From the NCBI GenBank assembly GCA_033782935.1, contig JAWQEG010001318.1:124001-188000 (forward strand): DNA of 64,000 nucleotides. The letters are read 5' to 3'. This document shows positions 11,581 to 23,952 of the stretch, in pieces (within the stretch, counting starts at the first letter, position 1; every line of letters begins with the position of its first letter). Source of the stretch: Petrolisthes cinctipes. Taxonomy: Eukaryota > Arthropoda > Malacostraca > Decapoda > Porcellanidae. The notes under the pieces were generated by a model, which saw only the letters and a list, made by a program, of their open reading frames with translations, was not told the DNA's origin and did no database searches. A program made the translations under genes and the position numbers.

Positions 11581-12600
11581 TACCATAAATGGGTGATGTA
11601 GGATGAGTAAACATAATTATGGGTACAGACAGATGTTGGGGGTAAAGAGGGAACAAGTGTCAGGGTTGGTGGGTGGGAAGAGGTATATAGGCTATGGTGG
11701 TGTGTAAGGGATTAGGTACACAGTAAAGGGGTTGGAAATAGTTACTTTTAATTGTCTGGATATACAAATGACGAAATCAAATATCTAAATGACGAAATCA
11801 AATATCTAAGTCCACATGTTTCCCTGTGTTATATACCACATTTGGTTGACTTAATTTTCAAATGTGTGAAAAAAAAAACTATTATTCACTGTTGTATTGT
11901 ATAAACAGGTGTTGGGAGGATAGATGTAATTTCTGGGACAGGAGACAACTAGTGTAAGGGTAGTAGTAGGCACAGGTGTTATGGAGATGGAACACAAATG
12001 AAGGTGCTGTAAATGTATATTGGATAAGAGAATACAAGGATAAAGACAAGAGCGTTTTTGAGACTGCAAACCTCCGACAAGGCTGAACAATGGAAAATCC
12101 TCCCCAAACCCAGTGTAGTAGGTGAGGGTAAATGTGTGTGTTGTAGGTGAGGACAAATGTGATAGAAAGAGTTGGATCCGGTACGATAAAGGAGGACAGG
12201 TGAGATGGTGGAAGTGGGAGAATGTGTGAAAATATTATTGATGTGTGAATCCCCCAAATAGATTCATGCACGTTACCTAAGAGGGAAGGGTAGAAGGGAA
12301 AGTTAAGGGTTCAGTTGTGGGGGCAGGTGGGTACAAATGTGGGGGTGGCATAATACAGGAGGTGATGGGTACAGGTGTAAAAGAAAGGTTGGGTAAAGTG
12401 TGTAGGTGGCAGGATATGAAGGTTAGGGTTATGGTGAACTGAGGCGTGAAAGACAGACAGACTGGGTACATGTGTGAGTGAGGTTGGGTGCATACTACCA
12501 TGGAGGAGGTGAGATTACAGAGAAGGAAAGTAAGAGAGAGGATATACAGTACGAAAGACGGAACGAAATTACAAAGGATGTGAAATGTGTGAAAAGTGAA
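11580..12600. repeat. G/T/A-skewed degenerate repeat block
   Basis: Plus strand poor in C, with scattered GGTACAGG, CACAGGTGTTATGG and GGTGGG words suggesting a decayed tandem array. Minus-strand open frames of 90-129 residues are low-complexity Pro/Thr/Ser/His translations. A ~40-bp dispersed repeat lies inside at 12051-12090. Confidence 0.5.
12051..12090 (+). repeat. dispersed repeat, copy 1
   Basis: AGCGTTTTTGAGACTGCAAA is followed by CCTCCGACAAGGCTGAACAA. A closely similar sequence lies at 34779-34816. It is probably a fragment of an interspersed repeat of unknown type. Confidence 0.55.
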
Positions 12601-13600
12601 GGATATATTCGATGACAAGTAGCAACCAATGAACCAACTAATGTAATATTATTCATCACTTTCACTAACCATCAGACTCACAACCAAACACAAATATAAC
12701 TCCATGTTTCCCCACGGGTTGCAAGGGACGTTATGCAATTTTTGCAACTGACTGACGGACGGTACACTCACCTAAAGTCTGATTTACACTATTACTTTTC
12801 CACCTTGATGATGGTAAAAACCAAGCTCGAATAATTTCGTATACATTTTGTGGTTCATGTTGACTGCTGGTCTCTACCGTTCTCCTACACTTTACCGCCG
12901 ACTAGTGAAGTATTCTATCATTCTGTGATAATAATGTTAAGATGCATTATCCACGGCCATCAGAAATGTCAAACTTTGTAAAGTCAAGAAACTGTTAATA
13001 GTTACATGTAAGTGGGGATCTCTGAGCTGTGTTCATGCAAGTCAAACATTGCCCAATATGGAGGGTCGATCGATATCAGGATGAATGTTACATATACCAA
13101 TATTCAGGCAGAAAATTCTTACCTCATACGAATATGTGATGAAGAAGGAATAAAAAAAAATGTAACAGCTTACTGCATGTAGTACTGTATCATGTCTATA
13201 TGTAACATGTGTACAGAACTATACGAGAAAACAGAAGTGGAAATCAATGCTGTTAAACAAATACGACCATCATAAGTATAACAATTTGGTACTCCTAAAT
13301 ACCCATGACTTTGTGGGTGTGTGTGTCTGAGATGTGAGTAGGAGGGCTACGGTATTGGTTATGAGTGTAATCCAGAGTCTGAAAACGTGTACGTAACTAA
13401 TGTAATGACACAGTACCGTATTAACATTGTAGACACGTACTGTTATTGAGAAGTAGAAGGTAACTTGGGCAGGTAACGTTAACCAGTAGTAATACCGGTT
13501 CGGATACTGCTGGTGAAAACGGATACGGGTACGTCTGGGTTGACACTAGCGCAGGTATGGTGAGGAGCACAAGGTATGAGAGGAAGGCAGTCAGACAGAC
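12600..13600. other. unique stretch, no gene seen
   Basis: Mixed sequence with a small GTTGCAA/TTGCAAC hairpin near 12719-12748 and no convincing gene. Confidence 0.4.
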
Positions 13601-13850
13601 GACTGAAGGTACACGTGATGAGGAAGGGAAAGACAGGTGGATTCCCTTCCCCTCCCCCAGGCCTTGTTATCAGTTTCTTATCAAGTACAATCTCAGCTAT
13701 ATATAAGGGCAGGTGTGTTGAGGAGGGCATTCTGACAAGAGGATTAAAGTACGTGATGAGGAAGGTAATAACAGGAGGATTCCCTTTCCCTCCCCCCAGG
13801 CCTTGTTATCAGCCTCTTATCAAGTACAATCTTAACTCTAAATAAGATAA
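13600..13850 (+). repeat. tandem duplication, ~138-bp unit
   Basis: ACGTGATGAGGAAGG occurs at 13613 and 13751. GGCCTTGTTATCAG with CTTATCAAGTACAATCT occurs in both copies with the same 138-139-bp offset. The first copy ends in TATATATAAGGGCAGG, a TATA-like word (about 13697-13712) that has decayed in the second. The short open frames across it are not convincing. Confidence 0.85.
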
Positions 13851-14052
13851 TCTGACTCAGGCCAGGCTGCAAATACCATAAAAGGACACTGGATACACAC
13901 CTTTCAACCCATCACACACAAAGAAAAACAAATAAAATAATAAGTATTAATGGGTGTTATACTTATATTGCACACACTAATAATATTGAAGTACCGTATT
14001 ACAATGGCCCTTGACTGAGAGACAATTATCTAACTATTATCTTGAGAGTAAT

Positions 14053-14269
14053 GTACAGTCGGCCTCAGGAATTCGTATACACCACTGCGACATGAAGGGT
14101 TCGTAACAACTTGAGAATTTTGTGTATCAATTTCCTAACACCAAACTTTTTTAGTAATGTTATTTGGGTAATATTTGAATCAGTCATCAGAACAATCATT
14201 ACAGTATTTGCAGAATAAAGACAACTTTTAACCAATGCTCTGTGTACGAATTCCTGAGGCCGACTGTAC
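14053..14269. mobile_element. Tc1/mariner-like MITE
   Basis: Ends are TACAGTCGGCCTCAGGAATT (left, 14054 on) and its reverse complement (right, to 14268), nearly perfect over about 27 bp with a 2-nt indel. The flanking TA and the CAGT start are typical of the Tc1/mariner superfamily. At about 216 bp it has no transposase, so it is a non-autonomous derivative. Confidence 0.85.
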
Positions 14270-14275
14270 AGTAGG

Positions 14276-14427
14276 TACAGTCATGGTCAATAGTCCTGCA
14301 ACACCTTCCAATGAGATGGCTTCGAAAAATGATCCGAAACTATAGGTGATTGTCTCAGCAATATTCGTTCTTAATATTCAATCAAATGGCTGGCTTTTAT
14401 TCATCAGGTTGCAGGACTTTTGACCAT
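14276..14427. mobile_element. second Tc1/mariner-like MITE, right end eroded
   Basis: It starts TACAGTCATGGTCAATAGTC with CTGCAAC following. The mate at 14407-14427 (GGTTGCAGGACTTTTGACCA) is the reverse complement, but the outermost GACTGTA is missing or mutated. It lies seven bases from the preceding element. Confidence 0.65.
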
Positions 14428-14429
14428 TT

Positions 14430-14850
14430 CTTATGGCATGTTTTATTATCGTTGGACTTGTGCTCCATTCCCAAGTGTGGATACTTTCTCACTTCTAAAT
14501 ATCCACATATTACAACTAGTTTCCACTCTCCTGACACAAATAAAAAAAAATATATGCACTCTACCGAACTAAATGAGGCAAACCGTAAAATAAGAGCAAC
14601 CATGAGCGGAACTAATTTGGACTATTATAAAAACACTCCTCATATGTTGTAGTGTTGGCGTATATTAAAAATAAAAGATTCACATAGGTGCGTACCCGAA
14701 CCACCAAGATCAGGTGACACCCACAGGTTTACGAAAGATGATAAAGACAGGGAGAACAGGCTTAACCTTTTACAGAAGAGCTTACACCACGGTACATCCT
14801 TCACTCACTATTCCTAGCTAACTCCAATTATTTATCTTCCACATAACCTT

Positions 14851-14905
<55 letters not shown>

Positions 14906-16450
14906 CATAACCATTCATACACACATAATATATTATACCCACATCCCAAAATACCCTTAGGTTAAGTGCCTGCATCCATCACGGACATTTAAAAGGATCA
15001 TTTTGCTTTACGGTGAATTTTATAAGTCGTGTACAGCAAACTACAGTTCATACGCATCGCAACATTACTTCACCTCACAATTCACACTTATCGGGTTAGG
15101 CCTACTTTGTAAAGCACGTTCTCTTATATAAAAAGAAGAAAAAAATATGCAGCTTAAAAAAAAAAAAAAAAAAAAAAAGGGGGAAGACAAAACCTGTATT
15201 CTGTGGTATTAGAGTAATTAGACCATGAAAATTCACACCATGAAAGGAACAAACAGGCCATGACAACAACAGACAAGGGTACAACATGAACGACAAAGAT
15301 CAACCCGAAAATAATGAATGGAAACGTACAAATAAAGAGGAAAACATGATGGACAAAATACTCTCAGTAGATTAAATTAACAATGACTGTGAAGTATAAT
15401 ATAAAAAGTGCCCTTATATTATGTGTACATATTTACATGTTCATACAATACAATATGCTCAGATAATTTATAGAAGCCCTGTACATTTGTAAAGTACCAT
15501 AGACGATAAACTGACTCTCGGAATGAAAAAAAAACACACGCTTAAAGAAACAAAGAACCTCTAAGAAGAGTGAAAACATTACAATAAAAAACAAAACACC
15601 ACTCACTCTCTCACTCAAGACAAGGAAGGAAGGAAGGAACAACAAAATAGAACCAACCAGGCCACAAAAACGCCACAGAACACAACACAACACAACACTA
15701 CACTACACGACTTGGTAACAAAGAAAGGGAAAGCTCACCACACCACGGTCGATAGGAAACAATGATAGACTGAAAAAAAGGGGAGGTAAGTTATTAAGGA
15801 ACCAACAAGAAGGTGGTGGTGTCGACGAATAACATACACACACAAACATAAATAAATGCTAGCCGAAAGAGAGGGAAGAAATAGACGTGAACAAGAGCTA
15901 TATATATAATGTACAGCCAGCCTGAATTATGACGTAAAGAGAAGTTTGCCTTGAAGGTATATATGGCGAAAAATTATATACGTACAGTTGCAGCTTGATG
16001 TGTATTATGTGTTAGTCGGGACACTCTTATTTTTCCTCATTTTTCCATATGCTTACATGTTTCTGAAGGGGAGTATGGAAAGATAGGCGAAATTTATGTC
16101 CACGACTGTAGGAAGATTACTATGGAAGACAGAAACACAGTCGACACAAATAAACAAAGAACAATGAAGTGAGGAGTCTCTCTCTTTATTACACAACACT
16201 TCCAAGCCAAAGGAAGTGAAGTGATGACCAGTACCTCGTTATGGGCATGAACCTCATAATTATCTTACATGGGAGTATTATAGATTAGATAAATGAAGAA
16301 TCAAGCACATATACGTAATACAGCCAATAGGAATACCTGTACAAACGAATAAACGACAAGCCCTCACGTACACACTCACGGATCCAACAAAAGAAAGGGA
16401 GAATTTTCTCTCTTCACAAAGCAAACCAAATACCAGGTAAGAAACAAAAG
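14430..16450. other. AT-rich stretch with simple repeats, no gene seen
   Basis: Contains a (TA)n (14856-14901), a 23-A run (15156-15178), and an ACAAC/ACTAC run near 15681-15706. Short open frames are unremarkable. Confidence 0.5.
14856..14901. repeat. (TA)n microsatellite
   Basis: About 23 TA units. Confidence 0.97.

Positions 16451-16454
<4 letters not shown>

Positions 16455-16503
<49 letters not shown>
16455..16503 (+). repeat. (CT)n microsatellite
   Basis: About 24 CT units. It is the only long GA/CT array in the window with the pyrimidine strand on plus. Confidence 0.97.
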
Positions 16504-16508
<5 letters not shown>

Positions 16509-17052
16509 AATATTATTGTAGTTCCTAGCATAATCACAGTATACATCAGGATGGAGATTATATATACAATGGAAATGATACCGAAGAGCCATGAGAACAT
16601 TTCGCTTTTATCCAAGAAATTATAGCGTTAAAACAAGTATGTATTTTTAAAGAGTGAACGATTTATCTATAACATACGTATATTCTTTCATATACCGTAG
16701 GTAAAAAGATTCTAACACTCTCAGATTTCTCCCTCCACACTAAACTATTTTATTCTACTCACTCCCACACTAAAATATTAAATTCTGTCATGTATTAGGG
16801 CACAGCGGTGGGCTGAATTTGGATTTTCTTGCCTGGGAACGAACAAACAGAGGAACAAATGGAGAAGGGAGAAGAAAATTATGGTAACAATATCAACTTG
16901 AAATAACAGCAGACAATACAAACCATTTTCAGTCTATACCTCTGGGGAAAAAAATGTTGTTCGTTTCCATTGTCACTGATCCTATTCGGTCCTCTGTATA
17001 TATAATTATGCCTTACAATACATACGGTACAATTAGTTAAACATTCAGGGTG

Positions 17053-17214
17053 TTAATGGTGTAGGAACAGTGTTGGTAAATCTGGAGCAAACTGATTCCT
17101 CCAAACTATTCCAAGCAACTGGACACCATTATTTTCGTCAATCAGGCCTTGTTACGTCACATTTTGAAGGAATCAAGACACTCCAAATTATCAAAAGAGT
17201 ACGTAACCCCTTAA
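17053..17214. mobile_element. TTAA-flanked MITE, copy C
   Basis: TTAATGG at the left and ACCCCTTAA at the right bound 162 bp. Inverted arms centre on CTGATTCCTCCAAACTATTC and its counterpart TTTGAAGGAATCAAGACACT. The core CACCATTATTTTCGTCAATC is shared exactly with copy H. Confidence 0.75.
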
Positions 17215-17222
17215 CAGCTAAT

Positions 17223-17378
17223 CTAAAGGGAAAAATGTGATGTAGTCAGAAATTGGAGGTAAATGAGTCCTTCAAATATTGCCACTAAACACCACCTATA
17301 TGGAAGGAGCATGTTTCGTGGCATGGTCAGGAGGAATCAGAAGCCTCCAATTTACATACACGATCACAGGGTCCTTAA
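17223..17378. mobile_element. TTAA-family MITE, copy D
   Basis: It begins CTAAAGGG (left TTAA mutated) and ends GGGTCCTTAA. The arms carry TTGGAGGTAAATGAGTCCTT and AGGAGGAATCAGAAGCCTCC. It lies only nine bases beyond copy C. Best relative in the window is copy I. Confidence 0.65.
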
Positions 17379-17637
17379 CAACAATTTTCATCTATACAAT
17401 TATATAGCTGCAACCACACCAAAGAGCTATCTATCTGACTGAAACCTGTATCGAGGGTGAACTGGAGCCAATTTCCTTCTTTTCTATCATCGCCAAATAT
17501 GGTAAGCGAGGCAGGCAGGTGGTTGAGGAGGTCGATACAAGGCACGGCAGTCACGATCACCACCTTTGGATAACACTCATCACACGATAGCCTTAATTCC
17601 ATTCACGTCTTATCAGCAGCAGACTTTCACAATGGTA

Positions 17638-17808
17638 TTAAGTCAGCATTATTTTGATGGTAAATTGGAGAGATGTTGATTCCTCTCAAAGATGCAACGA
17701 AACAGAATCCCTATTTGTAACATTGAGGTCATCTGTTTCCCGGCACAGAATAGAGGAATCAGTAGCCCTCCAAATCACCAACAAGAGAATAATTCTATTT
17801 CCCCTTAA
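17638..17808. mobile_element. TTAA-flanked MITE, copy E
   Basis: TTAA at 17638-17641 and 17805-17808. Arms are TAAATTGGAGAGATGTTGAT and GAGGAATCAGTAGCCCTCCA. The core AACATTGAGGTCATCTGTTT matches copy A. The open frame 17654-17920 lies mostly inside and is not a gene. Confidence 0.75.
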
Positions 17809-17809
17809 C

Positions 17810-19370
17810 TTCCCACCAAGTGATATCAGCAGTGTTCACAACTTTCCTACATATTTGTTGTTTAGGGCAAGTAACACCATGAACCTCTCTATACACTGTT
17901 GGCCACTTCGTCAAAGATAACGATCCCTACTTCAAATTACATAGCTACAACATAAGTCACTTGGGATGTTGGAGAAAGATTTGACCAAACCAATAGTGGT
18001 CTGTCATCCAGTAAGATACCTCGGGCTGTCCACCTTTCACCGAGACAGTAACAAGAACCTCTGAATGGTGCTATAAAGTATATATTTGGCTAACATTGAT
18101 CTGCGAGCTCGGGCTCCGACTTTAACCCTTGAAAATGCAATGCATTTACCATCGGGTTTGGTGTTACGTATACAATAAACTCCCAAGATAAAAGGGTAGT
18201 ATCTCTTCGGGGTAATAGTGAAAGTTAGTGTTAAACTAATAATAATAGTAGCAATACTCTACCGTATATTTCAGAAAACATCAAAACAAATAAATAACTA
18301 GTCATGTATATTACTCATCCCAAGGTGACAATGATTTTATCACTATAAAGATAAGAACAGCTTAAAAATATCCTGATATGAAAAGACACCTCGGAACCAT
18401 CCAGCAAATCAATGAGTGGACTCTCAACCAATGATAAGAGACCGTCGTCACTACTGATAACATGTACAGTATATGCAGTGACGTATTCACAAGACCTGGG
18501 AACACGTAATGATTTACCAGTAAACCCACTGAAGGCAGAATATAAATTACACTATAAATATAACCACTAATACATCTGACAGGCCTCGACAGGTTTTGTC
18601 CATTAGTGAATCTGGCTCCTGGGCATAGGAGGAAATTACTGCAGACAACAAAGAGAGGCGGGAAGATTGGAATGTCTCTGATCCTTAAATGGACTAGCAA
18701 TGGCTGAAGAAGAGGATTATTTGTCATTGGTATCACAGGTCTAATGTTTTAATTAAGTAGAATAGTTTCATATAATTCGTAAGTGAGTGTACATTTTATA
18801 CATACATACACGTACAGTATTTTGGGGCTTGGTGAGCTGCATTGGGAGCAACTCATACATAAATGCATCTACTAACAAGTATTGTTTTTTTTTAACCTGG
18901 CGCCATGCACTAATGAGTAGACACCAACCCCGACACATTACATTAGTTTAGTGAGCCACAACTGGGTGACCTTCACGACCAACAATTTAATACACACCAT
19001 ATACGGATACGGTTATGATAAACTACTTTGAACTCAACTTTACATAGCCTATAATTCATTAGATACGAGTAGTGATACCCATTGAAAAAAATCAACCTAG
19101 GGTAACGAAAATAAGTGGGCGCTACTACGACTGTATCCCTTCCTCAGGAGTATATACCGGTACTGATTATATACTCTGGATTTACAATGACTAATATATT
19201 GACGTAAACTGACGTAAATTGAAGTCAAAAGAAGTTAAGTTTTACAATAACAACAGCGAGTAACGACAGTAATAGATGACACAAACGATGCTCATAATTA
19301 TTACCACCACCACCAGTCTTGTAGTAATAAAGTATATAATCATGGGGCGACATCCAGACGTCTCATGACT
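17810..19370. other. unique stretch, no gene seen
   Basis: AT-rich unique DNA. A 124-codon minus-strand open frame (18362-18736) resembles no family I recognise and has no supporting context. Confidence 0.4.
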
Positions 19371-19532
19371 TTAATGGGTTAGTATTCTTTTGCTACATTA
19401 GAACACATTGATTCCACCAAAAGTATTCCAGTAAACAGGATCAGATGAACAATAATATTGGTTGCCTGTTGTTTGGAATAGTTTGAAGGAATAAGTTGCT
19501 CCAAATTTACCACCATTGTACTTCCTCCTTAA
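19371..19532. mobile_element. TTAA-flanked MITE, copy F
   Basis: TTAATGGG at the left and CTCCTTAA at the right bound 162 bp. The core, including GGTTGCCTGTTGTTTGGAAT, matches copy B. Arms are ACACATTGATTCCACCAAAA and GAAGGAATAAGTTGCTCCAA. Confidence 0.75.
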
Positions 19533-19539
19533 TTAAGAT

Positions 19540-21290
19540 GTATACTTTACATTATAATCAGTATTTCTATTTCAGTGTGGTAATAAAATAAGACAATGAT
19601 ACATAAAGTCTAAAATAACTATAATGTGTTAATGTTTTCAGGCCTCCACTGCAGGAAGGATGTCCCTTTGGAGAGAACAATGTAGACTAGGCCTACGTAA
19701 GTCTCCATAGGAAGTAGGCCTATCACATACATTAGTTACATAAGTGGCAATAATTGGTATATACACAATACATAATGGAAAAAAGCCCGATGCGGCTGAG
19801 AACGTGATGGAATTTGTTGGCTGAAGGACTCCCAATAACCACCAAGGCCATACACACCACTACCATATACGATGAGCCGCCGACGCCAACGCAGCAAGTC
19901 CACCCGTTACGGAAATGTGCACTTAATTAACACTGTCAGGTTGGTTCAAATGACTCATAGGAGGCGTCTACTATAATTATCCAGTGTTTCATAATTTGCT
20001 TAACTCCATCAAAACTACAATAAACAAGAGGGATCTGTTGATAGCATCTACGAATCCTGAATGACTACACAGGCTGAATACGTTTATTTACAAGCCAAAA
20101 CGGGACCGGTTCACTGTTGACATTAACATTTCGTCCATATACAGACAGCATGGATGAACGTCTACGGAAAGAAGCATCATAAACCTGAAATGGTAGTGAT
20201 TAGGCTACATGTTACACAACTTGAAGGTAGTAGTAATTAGTACTAAGATTATGTCATTATATTCCACAAGACAATGACGACCGTGGTGTTTCTGGAAGAC
20301 AATACATTATTTGTGTACAGTACCACCTGTCTTAGTACTTGGTGATATCAACATTCTCCATTATTAGCATTACCAATTTTACGCTGTTGAATATTATGCG
20401 TTGAGACATTTGAGTTGTGCCATATATAATTCTCATACACGATCAATAAAGAATTTACTAAGTTACTGTGTAGGGCAGATGTGGCACGAGGAGAGAAGAG
20501 GGAGTAGCACGGGGAAGAAAAGATCTAAGAAAATGCAAACCAAACCTTTTGACTGGTAAAAAAAATACGAGTACACCAGCAATTGTATTACGTATATTGA
20601 CGTATACTTGCTTGTTAGTGTTTCGTTTCTTTGTTCGCATGGCCATTAACCTAATCAGAAATTTCATCGAGTCGTGAATACCCTATTTCTCCTACATCAA
20701 TTGGTTCCATGTCAGGGCAGATTTATGCATTTTCGTGAATTCAAAACCATACTGGTAAAGAATCAAACCCATGAGAGAGAAACAACAGCTTTGATATATC
20801 CAACTAAACCTCTCACCCCAGTTCCCAGACCTGATCGTCCGCCAAACCTTCCTCTTGTCACTCCCTTGTAGCGAGGGAAGCCTTAGGTGTGGCAGGGACA
20901 AGTGATAGTGCGTAGCAAGGAAAGTTTGTACTGTGAGGCACGAGGGGGATGACAGCGAATAATGTTGGTGTTTGTGGCAGGGTACAAAGGCAGTACAGGT
21001 AAGTGGCAAAGAAACAAAATCGCCCAGTGGAACTATGTGCTGGAGTGTGACAAGGGCGATATTAAGATTGTGTGGCCAGAATATCATGTAAGACGGAGAC
21101 AGTATATGAGAATTTGGGCAGGAGACAGCAGTGTAAAAGAGAAGGAAATGGGGGTGGGAGAGTAATGATGGGATATAACGGTGGATGTATGATAGGGACA
21201 GGAGTTTATGAGTGTGAAGGAACAGGTGTGACAAGATATACAGTAAAATATGGGCAGTAGGGGAAGGGCGACAGGAGATTGGCTATGCAG
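19540..21290. other. unique stretch, no gene seen
   Basis: Mixed sequence. It contains two TAGGCCTA palindromes (19688 and 19715) and a short Arg-rich open frame at 19872-19976. The 180-codon minus-strand frame at 20692-21234 is Ser/Leu/His-rich in its first half and unrecognised. Confidence 0.4.
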
Positions 21291-21296
21291 TTATCA

Positions 21297-21680
21297 CATG
21301 AGGAAGGAGGAGGTAGGTAGGGAGGAAGGAGAATGGGGGAGTGGGGGGAGAGGGAAGGAGAATGAGGTAGGTAGGAAGGAAGAGGTAGACAGGGATGCAG
21401 GAGGTAGGTAGGGAGGGAGGAGGAGGGATGCATGAAGAGGTAGGGAGGGAGGAGGAGGGATGCATGAGGAGGTAGATAGAGAGGAAGGAGGAGGGAGGAG
21501 GTAGGTAGATAGAGAGGAAGGAGGAGGGAGGAGGAGGTAGGTAGATAGAGAGGAGGGAGGAGGTAGGTAGATAGAGAGGAAGGAGGACTAGGGATGCAGG
21601 AGGTAGGGAGGAAGGAGGACTAGGGATGCAGGAGGTAGGGAGGAAGGAGGACTAGGGATGCAGGAGGTAGGGAGGTAAGG
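21297..21680 (+). repeat. AGG-rich minisatellite
   Basis: Two kinds of unit are visible: a GATAGAGAGGAAGGAGGAGG type with GTAGGTAGATAG spacers, and a 32-bp unit beginning GGGATGCAGGAGGTAGGGAG at 21591, 21623 and 21655. Confidence 0.9.
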
Positions 21681-21959
21681 GGCACGACACAGGATGGTGG
21701 GTGTGGCAGGGTAAGAGGGAGTGGAGGTAGGTTTGGCTGCCACAACCACTTCCCTTACATCCATCCACCACCACTAGCCTATATAACACTGAGGCGGATC
21801 CAGGCCATTTGTGTGTGCATTGTGCCTGTGAGCATGGTGTGTGTACAGAATGAGGAGACAGCAGGCATCATGTGTCAGTGAGTTTGTGTGTCAGTGAGCT
21901 TGTGTGGCAGTGTGTGTATATGTGTCTGAGGGCGTGCTCTGTGTACTGATAGCTATCGA

Positions 21960-21966
<7 letters not shown>

Positions 21967-21994
<28 letters not shown>
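21967..21994 (+). repeat. (TG)n microsatellite
   Basis: About 14 TG units following a G/T-rich stretch with GTCAGTGAG repeats. Confidence 0.95.
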
Positions 21995-22379
21995 ACAGTA
22001 ATCTCTTCAGTGGACATCAATGTATTACCGTTAATGCATGCATGTTATAATCAGACAGCAACCTCTCCATCACATCACTCACACAGCACAACATCTAGGC
22101 TAAGCACTGACCAAGAGGCATTCTAAATTCCTAATGATAAGAGGCCTGGGGAAGGAAGAAGGCCACTCTCTGTAAGGCTGGTATTTCTCTTACCTTCTTA
22201 GGATTACTCAATAATATATGTACACTTCTGAGTGCATTCAACAGTTAAACTCACTAAGATGTATTTTCCACAACTTGCCAACTTTTCTGAATTAAATAGT
22301 CATAGGAAATACCAGGCGCTCAACACCAAGTCAGGCATAATGTTCTATATATCTATCTATCCTTTGGCCAGGAAATCTG

Positions 22380-22479
22380 TGACGTCAGAAATGGTGCGAT
22401 GACAGGAGTCGCATGCAGCCAATCACAAATCAAGTCTGGAGTGACGTCAGAAAGGAAATACGGTAGATTTATGACGTCA
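22380..22479. promoter_or_regulatory. candidate CRE-type cluster (three TGACGTCA)
   Basis: Three perfect TGACGTCA palindromes lie at 22380-22387, 22442-22449 and 22472-22479, with CCAAT at 22419-22423. The first two are followed by GAAA. TGACGTCA is the canonical cAMP-response element bound by CREB/ATF bZIP factors, so a regulatory module is possible. No adjacent gene is identified and a local duplication could explain two of the sites. Confidence 0.35.
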
Positions 22480-22897
22480 TCATTATTATTTGGTCTAGTG
22501 AGACTAAAATGATGGTTTTGTGAGAGGAAGGCAGTTAGGGTGCCATGTGGTTGGTGCGTCAGGGTGAGTCAGCGTCACTCCCCTCCACTCACTCACACTC
22601 AACTTCCTCAGGCGAGAATGGGTCCAGGGTGACGTGAGGAAGAGGGTCCGACAAACAAGAGCAAAGGGGTCAAAGCAACTATATTCTATTCTAGGATTCG
22701 GACATCTGTATGGTTTAATCTGCCAGGTACTACCAAACATTACATAGTTTCAACAAGTACCGATACAGTTTCAGTTAAGATAAATATAAATACTGAATGA
22801 GATTGACAAATGCCACGTGCATATCAATCGAGCCTCAGAGTGACAAAACATTATCAATTCGCTAGCTTCTTGGAGGTAATCACTTGAGGTTAAACTG

Positions 22898-23012
22898 AAG
22901 GGGGCTATTGATTTCTACAAACGAGGCCAGGAAACAGACTACTGCAGTATACAAGTATAAGATTTGTTCTGCCGTATAATCTGGAGGAATCAGTAACTGT
23001 AACCTTCCATTT
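22898..23012. mobile_element. TTAA-family MITE, copy G (partial)
   Basis: GAAGGGGGCTATTGATTTCT on the left and CTGGAGGAATCAGTAACTGT on the right resemble the family arms, but the ends are eroded and the boundaries approximate. Confidence 0.45.
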
Positions 23013-23364
23013 GGCCATAAGTGTTGGGGCTTGTATCTGAGTTAAAGAAAATAGTGAGTAAACGTAAACCAAGGACACACTATGAATATTTTATATCTTC
23101 ACACAGAGGGAGGAAACTAAGCATTTTTGTTGGGGACCTGGAGGCTATTGTTCCCTTGCACTGTGCCAATAAATTCGTTCAATTGCCAACAGAACTACAT
23201 CAGCGTGTTTCTTGGAATCTTTTACCAACATGTAACTGCAGTTTCCTGACACTTCTTTATACTGAAATCACATCGGTTAACCATTATAATATCACTTTAG
23301 TGGATCAGTAGGACAACTAAATACGGGTAGGCTACTGAGTTAGCGAGAAGTGGTGAGGAAGAGT

Positions 23365-23950
23365 TGCTGCTCCCATTAACCAACCTGACATATGCACTTG
23401 ACCCTCCGTTCTACCTCCCTCTTTCTTCACCAACCTTATTCTACAGTCTTACTTTATTGCACCACACATTTTTACACATTCAGTCTTACTCAACCACATA
23501 CCATCCCTTCTCTTTTCCTTATCCATTACCCTACCTTCCTTTAATGTAACAAACACACACCCTTACTTAACCTTGTATCTTCCTTTATTCATACACACCC
23601 TTTCTCCTTATTCATAACCCTCCTCACCTTTTACATACTTCACTCCTGGCCCCACACATAAATATTCAATACACACCCTCTCCTTCCCTCATCTCAACAA
23701 CACTCACTAATTAATATATTCCTTATTATGACCCTACTTTTCTTTACAAACTTATTCAACTCTTACCTCCGCCTTACTCTTTACTACTTTATTACTTTTT
23801 CCACTTTGAGTTTGTCTGTCACTTCACACTCAGCCTTACCACACTCATCTTCTCCTCTCCAGCTTACACTCCACTTCAACTTTCATATCACACATCATAC
23901 CCATCTTGTTCACAGCATTCACACCCCACATCACATTCAACTGCATACTC
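23365..23950. repeat. C/T/A-rich low-complexity block
   Basis: Plus strand poor in G, with degenerate TTACTC, CACACCC and CTTCACT words. Probably a decayed simple repeat. Confidence 0.6.
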
Positions 23951-23952
23951 GA

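Noticed and set aside
14350..14652. 100-codon open frame as a transposase remnant next to Tc1-like ends
   Set aside because: No DDE-type motif or helix-turn-helix signature is visible and the frame overlaps the MITE end.
18362..18736. 124-codon minus-strand hydrophobic open frame as a membrane protein
   Set aside because: No recognisable domain, splice context or conservation evidence; a chance frame of this length is expected in 64 kb.
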